A stretch of DNA of 64,000 nt from Muribaculaceae bacterium Isolate-110 (HZI) (lineage in GTDB: Bacteria; Bacteroidota; Bacteroidia; Bacteroidales; Muribaculaceae). Below the pieces are notes generated by a model. The model was not told where the DNA came from and ran no database searches. It saw only the letters and a program-made list of their open reading frames with translations. The stretch lies in contig RIBL01000002.1 in assembly GCA_003762875.1 (NCBI GenBank), positions 124,001 through 188,000 on the forward strand, read 5' to 3'. Both the position numbers and the translations under genes were made by a program. Below are positions 57,540 through 64,000 of this stretch, in pieces (position 1 is the stretch's first letter; every line of letters starts with the position of its first letter).

Positions 57540-58580
57540 CTACTTTACAACTACTTCGGGATACTCGGCGGTCACACCGCGGTTGCGGAGCACGAGCGTA
57601 TCGTCGACCTCGAGCGACCATCCTGAGGGATGAGTCACGGTGTAGTCCAGATAGAGGGCGTCACGGTCGGTGCCGCTGATGGCGTTCTTCTCGCCGTCGG
57701 CCACAAAGCGTCCCGAACCGCTCACGGTGACTCCGTCCTCGGCCGATGAGATGACACATGTGCCGTCCTCGGAGTTAAAGTCAAGGCGCAGTCTATAGGC
57801 ATAGGTGTGGTCGGCATCAGTTCGGGTGGAGAGAGATATCTCACAACTGCGATAGGCCGAAGTGCTTACACTCACCTCCTCGTCACGCTCTATATAGTCG
57901 GCCTTGCGCACGATTTCAGATGTCGTGCCGTCGGCGAGAGTGAGACGGTCAGTGCCGCGGCGCAGATACACGCCGTGCCACTCGTTGACATACTTCACGC
58001 AATAGAGCACATAGTCACGCGGGGTCACGCTCCAGTCGGAGGCATTGAGACGGTCGGGATTCTCTACCGCGGGTCTGCCCTGAAGTATCGAGTCGACACC
58101 CTCGGCATGAGTCATCACGATGGGGAGCACATAATTGTAGCCGATGGCTTTGGGGTCGTTGAAAAACTTTTCGTCAAGGCGCACTGTGACTCCGCCGTCA
58201 TGACGGCCGGGCTCAATGGATATGACTCCCGACTCAAGCGTATAGTAATCCTCGGGGAGCACCTCGGCCTTGCCTCCGCCCTCACCCTCGCCGAAATAGA
58301 GGTTGTCGCAAAGCTCGGGCACCACGTCAAAATGGATGGTGCGGGCTACTGTGTTCTTGTACACACCGCCCAGCACGGCCTTGACCATGACACGATGCTG
58401 ATTGTCGAGAGTCAGGTCTACCTCGCGGTCACGGCCGAGTTCGACGGTGCGGCCCACCGACTGATTGGCGAAATATACTGTCTGATAGTCAAAATCAGGG
58501 AACTCGTTGTCAGAATTGTGGCACGAGGAGAGAAGAGCCGGCAACATGGCGGCGATGGCCGTTATCTTGATTGTTTTCAT
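57540..58580 (-). CDS. DUF1735 surface lipoprotein (XusE-like)
   Basis: 346 residues, lipoprotein signal with Cys20 in LSSCHNSD. The N-terminal half matches DUF1735 (FPDFDYQTVYFANQ, ISIEPGRHDGGVTVRLDEKFFND, NYVLPIVMTHAEG). The C-terminal half is a beta-barrel-like domain as in the DUF5627 group. This type sits fifth in the xusABCDE-xyn10C cluster described in Prevotella and Bacteroides and is thought to bind xylan at the surface. Located 38 bases after susD and 27 before the GH10-like gene. Confidence 0.82.
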   Translation of the reverse strand: MKTIKITAIAAMLPALLSSCHNSDNEFPDFDYQTVYFANQSVGRTVELGRDREVDLTLDNQHRVMVKAVLGGVYKNTVARTIHFDVVPELCDNLYFGEGEGGGKAEVLPEDYYTLESGVISIEPGRHDGGVTVRLDEKFFNDPKAIGYNYVLPIVMTHAEGVDSILQGRPAVENPDRLNASDWSVTPRDYVLYCVKYVNEWHGVYLRRGTDRLTLADGTTSEIVRKADYIERDEEVSVSTSAYRSCEISLSTRTDADHTYAYRLRLDFNSEDGTCVISSAEDGVTVSGSGRFVADGEKNAISGTDRDALYLDYTVTHPSGWSLEVDDTLVLRNRGVTAEYPEVVVK

Positions 58581-58618
58581 GATTTCTTCAATAGTGTTAC
58601 TTGTTACATTTTTGTCGA

Positions 58619-60382
58619 TTACCAGCCGGCGTTTTGCTGAAGATTGCTGAATTTCAGCACCTCCGAGTTGGGTATCGGGCCGTAATACATATAGTCGGTA
58701 AATTCGCGACGCTCCACCTCGGGCAGCGCGGTGTGCACTCCGCCTCTGATCTCAGTGCCGCGGGCATTCTCGTTGATGTCAGCCTTCCAGCGGCGCAGGT
58801 CCCAGAAACGGAAGCTCTCGAAACAAAGTTCCAGACGACGCTCGTTGCGTATCAGAGCCTGCATCTTTGCGGGGTCGGCCGCACACTCGTCAAGATAAGA
58901 GTGGTCGGTGATGCCGGCGCGGGTGCGGATGGCCTTGATTACGTCATAGGCCGAATAACCATGCTTCCCGGTGCCCTTGGGACCCCAAGCCTCATTGGCC
59001 GCCTCGGCATAGTTGAGAAATATCTCCGTGTAACGGATGCGCGGTGTGTAGTGGTTCTTTGACTGAGCCATCGAGGGATTGCAGTTGACATCCATGCGCA
59101 GACGTTTCTTCATGTAATAGCCTGTGCGGGTCGAGGTCTCGCGCTTGTTGAGACCGTCGGCGGTGGTGGCGTCGGCCGATGTGTTGATCACCGTATTGCT
59201 GACTCCGGCCTTCGATCCGTTATAGATGATATAGAGGTCCAGACGGGGGTCGCGGTCAGCATAAGGATTCTTCTCGTCATATCCGCTACGCGAGTCGCTG
59301 ATAGGATAGCCGTTCTTCATCGGGAAAGCATCCACGAGATTCTGAGTCGGATTCATGCGGCCCTTGCCGTAGAGCGAAGGCGGGAAATTGTTCTCCTCTT
59401 CCGAACGATTTGACTCCACATTGCCGCGCCATATCATCTCTTGGGGGCCGACACCCATCTTCAGGGCATCGATTTCGTCAGTATTATTATAATATGTGTG
59501 ACCGTTGGATGCAAGTTTCGAGGGACCGCCTATATGGTCGATGACATCGGCGGCTGCGTCGGCGGCCTCGGCCCAGGTGACGGCTGCGGCTGCCTCATAG
59601 GCCGGACTCGCGGCGAGCAGTGCCACACGCGAACGGATGGCGCGGGCTATAAGACCGTTCATGAGATGTTGGCCATACTCGCCCATCACACGGTTGTAGC
59701 TGCCCACATGGGTGGTGTACTGGTCAAACGGTGCGGGAACAGTGGCGTCGGAGGGCAGACTGACATACTCAAGCGGCAGATTCTGCTCGGCTATGTCAAG
59801 GTCTTCGTTGATCATTCTCACATACTCCTCAAATGTCGCGCGTGGTATATTGAAATCCGAAGTGTTTGCCATATAGTTGCGCAGAGCTATCGGTCCGTAG
59901 AGCTGTCCGTCGGCGGCGATGCCCGAATGGTTGCGCAGCAGATAATACATGAAGAGGGCGCGGAGTCCGTGAGCCTCGCCTATGGTGCGGGCTTTGAACA
60001 GAGCAGCCACCTCGGGGTCTTCGGCCCACTGAACTTTATCGGCGTTGTCGAGAAACAGGTTGAGGTTCTGGATATTATTGAGACATCCCTGCCACTTCGA
60101 CAACGGGTCGTTGAACGATGTCCACGAGCCTGTGGCCATATTGCGTATGGCATTATCGATTTCGTTGGTCACGGCGTCGTCGGTGGCATATTCGCTGTTG
60201 TCGTAATAGCCGGGTATGTTACGGTAGACGTGCATGAGAAATCCCTGCGCGAAGTTACGGTCATCCTCGATCTGGTCTACGTCCTTGAGGTTGTCATCGG
60301 CCGGATCAAAGAGGTCGTCGCAGGAGGAGAGGCCTGCCACCGACACGAGAGCCAGCATCATATGAGCTATTTTGTGTTTCAT
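58619..60382 (-). CDS. SusD-like lipoprotein (XusD-like)
   Basis: 587 residues, lipoprotein signal with Cys21 in AGLSSCDDLFD. TPR-like helices with GEAHGLRALFMYYLLRNHSG, then RIRYTEIFLNYAEAANEAWG, the C-terminal RNERRLELCFESFRFWDLRRW and the final NAGW. Ligand-binding lid of the SusC coded just upstream. Its neighbours make a xylan oligosaccharide the probable ligand. Confidence 0.94.
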   Translation of the reverse strand: MKHKIAHMMLALVSVAGLSSCDDLFDPADDNLKDVDQIEDDRNFAQGFLMHVYRNIPGYYDNSEYATDDAVTNEIDNAIRNMATGSWTSFNDPLSKWQGCLNNIQNLNLFLDNADKVQWAEDPEVAALFKARTIGEAHGLRALFMYYLLRNHSGIAADGQLYGPIALRNYMANTSDFNIPRATFEEYVRMINEDLDIAEQNLPLEYVSLPSDATVPAPFDQYTTHVGSYNRVMGEYGQHLMNGLIARAIRSRVALLAASPAYEAAAAVTWAEAADAAADVIDHIGGPSKLASNGHTYYNNTDEIDALKMGVGPQEMIWRGNVESNRSEEENNFPPSLYGKGRMNPTQNLVDAFPMKNGYPISDSRSGYDEKNPYADRDPRLDLYIIYNGSKAGVSNTVINTSADATTADGLNKRETSTRTGYYMKKRLRMDVNCNPSMAQSKNHYTPRIRYTEIFLNYAEAANEAWGPKGTGKHGYSAYDVIKAIRTRAGITDHSYLDECAADPAKMQALIRNERRLELCFESFRFWDLRRWKADINENARGTEIRGGVHTALPEVERREFTDYMYYGPIPNSEVLKFSNLQQNAGW

Positions 60383-60404
60383 TTTGTTGCTAATTTAAGG
60401 TTTA

Positions 60405-63215
60405 TCAGAATGACAGCTTGCAGCCTACGTTGTAGTAGCGTGTCTGGGGATAGCCTGTCGACATCTCGAGTATCTTGCGCTCCTTGGCGATAGTCGCAAG
60501 GTTCTCGCCTTCGACATACACACTGATGCCCGACACGACTTTGCCGTCAAAGAGGCTCGGTGAGAAGTCATATGTGAGCTGCACGCGGCTCAGGTCAAAG
60601 CGGTCGGTGCTGTAACGCCAGAAGGTCGAGGTCTGGTTGTTGTTGGAGGTAGTGCCTGTGGTCAGACGCGGATAGAGGGCTGTCGAGGCGGTCTCGGGAG
60701 TCCAGCGCAGCCATGCGTTTTCAGAATACTTGTTTTCGCCTCCGTTGAGATAATAGCTGTTGTTGTTGAATGCTATACCGCCCGTGCGACCGGTGCCATA
60801 GGCAAAGAGTGTCCAGTTGCGCCACTTGGCTGTGATATTGATGCCGTAGGAAAAATCGGGCGTATATGTGCCGAGATACACACGGTCGTTGCTGTCAACC
60901 ACTCCGTCATTGTTGACGTCCTTGTATTTCAGGTCGCCGGGACGGAGAGTGCCGCCGAAAGCCTGGCGCACACCGCGTGAGTCTATCTCTTCCTGGCTCT
61001 CGAAAAATCCCTCGCATATGTAGCCGAACGCCGAGCTCAGCGGACGTCCCACAGTCGAGAGATAGTCATAGCGCACCATCTCGTCGCGGCGGGTGGCCTT
61101 CTGCGACAGATACATGCCCGAGAAACCGGCCGAGAGTTCCCACTCGCCGAAATTCTTGACTGCACGCACCGTGAAGTCTACACCCTGACGGCGGTCATTG
61201 TTATAATTGATCCAGGGCAGATAGTTGGAGTCCCATACGTCGAGAAACGAGGGATACACCGAGTTGGAGCCGCGTGTGAGACCACCCTTGGTGTCCTGGA
61301 TAAACCAGTTGACTCCGGCCGACAGCAATCCGTTAAAGAATGTGCCTTCCAGTCCGGCCCTTATCTCCTCGCGAGTGATAAAGGTCAGGTCGAGGTTGTC
61401 GCCCTGCTTGGGCATGGAGGTGTAGATGCCAACGTTGCCGTCCTGATAGGAGAGCCAGCCGCCGTTGTGCTTGTAGCCGAAGTAGCGTTTCCACAGATAC
61501 CAGTCCGACACATCGATGTCCTGATGCAGACGGGCGGCCGAGGCGGTGAGCTTGAGCTCATCGATCCACGATGCGTTCTCGCGGATGAAATTCTCCTGGC
61601 CTATGCGCCAGCCGAGAGTCACGGCGGGCGAGAAAGCGTTGCGCTTGCCGGGAGCAAACTTTGACGAGCGCACCAGCGCGCCGGCGAGTGTGGCATAATA
61701 GCGGTGGTCGAAATTATAGCTCACCTGAAGGCCCGCGTTCACGTTGGATGTGTTGTGAAACGAGCTGCTCTCATGGTCGGCGTCTGCCGAATTGTGGGTC
61801 TGATAGCCCCAGCCCATGAGCATGGCGTCAACCTGATGGAGTCCGCCAAACACCGCATGGTAGTCAAACTGCCCGCGGAAGAGCATATTCTGATAATAGG
61901 TCGACTGGCCGACAAATTCGTTGGTCGAATTGGTGTCGTTGCCATACTTGTTGAGACCGATTATCATATCCTTGCCGTTGAGATTGCCCCACACGGGCTC
62001 ATAGACGGCATAACCCTCGCTGAAACCCTCGGAATACACCGAACGGTAGTCAACTCCGAAGGCTGTCTTGAACGAAAGACCTTTGAGTATGGCCTTGAGG
62101 TCAAAGTCCAGACCCACGTCAAAGAGAAATGTACGGGTCTTGGTCTTCACATATCCAGCCTCAAGTGCGTCGCCGATGGCGTTGGTTGAATTTTGCGATG
62201 TGCCGCCAAGCAGATAGCGTCCGTCGATAAGTGTGGCCGAGGCTATCATGTCCTGAAGCTCCGAATTGTTGGGGTCAACCATATCGACAGGCAGAAGCAC
62301 TCCGAAACGGTTGGGCCATGTGCCCGAGGCCATACCCCAGAAATCGCCTCGCGAGGCATAGTCGTCGTTGACCAGCACCGAAGCGTTGGTATAGCCCTTG
62401 AGCCAGTCGGTAATCTGCATGTCGACATTGCCGCGCACATTGAAGCGCAGGGTATTGTCATTCTTGTGATCGCCGACCTTGACCAGACCGTTGGTGTATT
62501 TTAGTCCTACATTCATGTAGTAGTGAGTGCGCTCGTTGCCGCCGCGTATCTCACCGTTGGCCCCGTAAGAGTTGGAAAACTTGCGCAGAAACTCGTCGTT
62601 GTAATACTTCTGGTCGGGATAACGGTAAGGATTTGCTCCGACAGCCGTATTATATATGGTAGCGGCATCATAACGCTCCGACAGGCCGTCATTGCGGCAT
62701 GCCTCGTTATAGAGAGTCATGTAGCTGGCCGCGTCAAGATATTTGGGATAGGTCTTTGGCACATAGAATCCGGCATTGGCGCGGAAGTCGATGTGCATCT
62801 TCTCCATATTGCCGCGCTTGGTGGTGATGAGTATCACTCCCTTGGCGGCACGGCTGCCATAGAGTGCCACCGCGGCGGCATCCTTGAGCACCGACACCGA
62901 AGCCACTTCCGAGGCAAGCACGTCGGCAACGTCGCGGGGCATCCCGTCGACGAGCACAAGCGCGTCCTGACCCCACACCTGGCCGTTGTAGCCTCCGATG
63001 ATTGACTGAAGGCTGCCGTCAAGGGCATTGTCGGTAAAATTCTTCTTGAGCAGCTCCTCCATATTCACTGACGACACGGCATTGATGACATCCTCTTCCG
63101 GCAATGTCCCGAAAGCCACATTCACAATGCTGTCGCTCTGAGCATAGACCGTCAGGCAGGGGCATAGTGCCATCGTAAGGGCCGTGCTTACGATATATTT
63201 GGATATTATGTTCAT
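60405..63215 (-). CDS. SusC-like TonB-dependent transporter (XusC-like), short N-terminus
   Basis: 936 residues, signal peptide ending VYAQ (about 26). The mature protein goes almost at once into the plug (DALVLVDGMPRD, VSVLKDAAAVALYGSRAAKGVILITTKRG). It lacks the carboxypeptidase-regulatory-like domain seen in the other SusC in this window. The 22-strand barrel ends VGCKLSF with terminal Phe. It lies 22 bases before its SusD partner. Together with the upstream SusD it represents the second half of a tandem SusC/SusD xylan uptake system. Confidence 0.94.
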   Translation of the reverse strand: MNIISKYIVSTALTMALCPCLTVYAQSDSIVNVAFGTLPEEDVINAVSSVNMEELLKKNFTDNALDGSLQSIIGGYNGQVWGQDALVLVDGMPRDVADVLASEVASVSVLKDAAAVALYGSRAAKGVILITTKRGNMEKMHIDFRANAGFYVPKTYPKYLDAASYMTLYNEACRNDGLSERYDAATIYNTAVGANPYRYPDQKYYNDEFLRKFSNSYGANGEIRGGNERTHYYMNVGLKYTNGLVKVGDHKNDNTLRFNVRGNVDMQITDWLKGYTNASVLVNDDYASRGDFWGMASGTWPNRFGVLLPVDMVDPNNSELQDMIASATLIDGRYLLGGTSQNSTNAIGDALEAGYVKTKTRTFLFDVGLDFDLKAILKGLSFKTAFGVDYRSVYSEGFSEGYAVYEPVWGNLNGKDMIIGLNKYGNDTNSTNEFVGQSTYYQNMLFRGQFDYHAVFGGLHQVDAMLMGWGYQTHNSADADHESSSFHNTSNVNAGLQVSYNFDHRYYATLAGALVRSSKFAPGKRNAFSPAVTLGWRIGQENFIRENASWIDELKLTASAARLHQDIDVSDWYLWKRYFGYKHNGGWLSYQDGNVGIYTSMPKQGDNLDLTFITREEIRAGLEGTFFNGLLSAGVNWFIQDTKGGLTRGSNSVYPSFLDVWDSNYLPWINYNNDRRQGVDFTVRAVKNFGEWELSAGFSGMYLSQKATRRDEMVRYDYLSTVGRPLSSAFGYICEGFFESQEEIDSRGVRQAFGGTLRPGDLKYKDVNNDGVVDSNDRVYLGTYTPDFSYGINITAKWRNWTLFAYGTGRTGGIAFNNNSYYLNGGENKYSENAWLRWTPETASTALYPRLTTGTTSNNNQTSTFWRYSTDRFDLSRVQLTYDFSPSLFDGKVVSGISVYVEGENLATIAKERKILEMSTGYPQTRYYNVGCKLSF

Positions 63216-63238
63216 TGTTGGGTGTGTTTATTTTAAGT

Positions 63239-64000
63239 TTACCATCCGGGATTTTGTCCGAACTCGGGATAGATATTCACGTCGGCCGTCGGCAGCGGGA
63301 ACCAGTAGTGACGTGCGTCGAGCTTGCGTTCGAGTATGACCTCCTCGCGAAGATTCACCACTCGGGCCTCCTTGGGATTGCTGAAATCCATACCGGCCGC
63401 GCGGTCAAACTCCAGGCGCGTCTTGTAGGTGTAAGGACGCTCGGTGAGCAGCAGCCAACGGCGAAGGTCATGGAAACGGTGACCCTCAAAGGCGAGCTCT
63501 ACGGCGCGCTCGCGGCGCACTTCGCTCATGAATGCCTCGCTATCGCCTGTGTAGCGCGAGTTGACTCCGCCCACTCCGGCACGGGCACGCACCTTGTTGA
63601 CAGCCTCTACCGCGGTCATCCCGAAAGTAGCGGCCTTTGACGAGGGGGTGCCGTAACCGTTGGCCACAGCCTCGGCATAAAGCAGATACACATCAGCAAG
63701 ACGCATGAAGCTGACCGACATACACATGTCATACTCGTTGTAATAAGCCACGGTCTTGGCCATCTGAGGGATCCATTTGGTCTCGATAAAGCCTGTGAGA
63801 TTTGACTTCAGAGCATTGGCTGTGCGGTGCTTGCCTTTGGAGTAGAGACTCGCATACTTGATCTCAGCCTCGACCTCTCCCTTCTCGTCCTTGACCACCT
63901 GCACACCGTCAAATGCTACGTCCTTGTAGAAACGCGGGTCGCGATCCTTCCAGGGATGCGAGGGGTCATAGCCCGACACGGGGTCGGCTTCGGTCCACGA
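63239..64000 (-). CDS. SusD-like lipoprotein, cut by the window end (XusB-like)
   Basis: C-terminal part only; the frame stays open to base 64000. The visible ~253 residues hold SVSFMRLADVYLLYAEAVANGYG, VRRERAVELAFEGHRFHDLRRW and the terminal GQNPGW, all typical of SusD C-termini. The ATG-less start near 63979 is not a true start. 23 bases before the SusC gene, in the place of xusB. Its own SusC partner should lie outside the window. Confidence 0.93.
   Translation of the reverse strand, partial: SWTEADPVSGYDPSHPWKDRDPRFYKDVAFDGVQVVKDEKGEVEAEIKYASLYSKGKHRTANALKSNLTGFIETKWIPQMAKTVAYYNEYDMCMSVSFMRLADVYLLYAEAVANGYGTPSSKAATFGMTAVEAVNKVRARAGVGGVNSRYTGDSEAFMSEVRRERAVELAFEGHRFHDLRRWLLLTERPYTYKTRLEFDRAAGMDFSNPKEARVVNLREEVILERKLDARHYWFPLPTADVNIYPEFGQNPGW

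Overview
The window looks like a chromosome segment of a gut Bacteroidales bacterium, probably Muribaculaceae or a close relative (family level is inference). The signs are two SusC/SusD-type outer-membrane uptake loci, a hybrid two-component regulator (HTCS), SGNH/GH/CE enzymes with lipoprotein or Sec signals, promoters of the Bacteroidetes TTTG-N19-TAnnTTTG type (for example at 984-1015, 22775-22805 and 26101-26131), and moderately high GC. No tRNA, rRNA, CRISPR array, integrase or transposase was seen.

Bases 1-15.1 kb are mostly housekeeping. They hold a cut gene with a DsbD-like C-terminal domain, an MFS permease, a four-gene histidine-degradation operon on the minus strand (ftcD-hutU-hutH-hutI, giving glutamate plus formimino/methenyl-THF), an inositol-monophosphatase-family enzyme, a secreted alpha/beta hydrolase, a clpC-yitT pair and maf.

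Bases 15.4-26.0 kb (plus strand) carry a SusC/SusD pair, a DUF4843 lipoprotein and a PKD-like lipoprotein. After a terminator and a new promoter come a periplasmic thioredoxin, a trypsin-like protease and a GLPGLI protein. No glycosidase is present, so this is better read as a locus for peptide or another non-glycan ligand. The GTPase gene der follows.

Bases 27.6-64.0 kb form a large locus for complex, side-chain-rich xylan (glucuronoarabinoxylan type). A central HTCS (35948-40003) is flanked by a divergent operon GH115, CE1, GH97-CE6 fusion, GH43. On its other side are a CE20-like acetylesterase and an operon GH127, GH43-CBM6, GH115, GH31. The last part is a xus-type transport operon: SusD (cut by the window end), SusC, SusD, DUF1735 lipoprotein, a GH10-like protein, GH98 and a secreted two-module protein. 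The inferred flow is: GH98 cuts decorated xylan at the surface, the Sus proteins bind and import the pieces, and the periplasmic enzymes remove glucuronic acid, ferulate, acetyl, arabinose, galactose-like and xylose side groups.

The most unusual part is the end of the xus operon. The gene in the slot normally held by the Xyn10C xylanase has a GH10 layout but has lost its catalytic nucleophile and other active-site residues. The beta-sandwich module inserted into it resembles two tandem modules in the last gene of the operon. Together they look like a set of xylan-binding proteins derived partly from a dead xylanase, working next to a GH98 that would be the only endo-acting enzyme in view.
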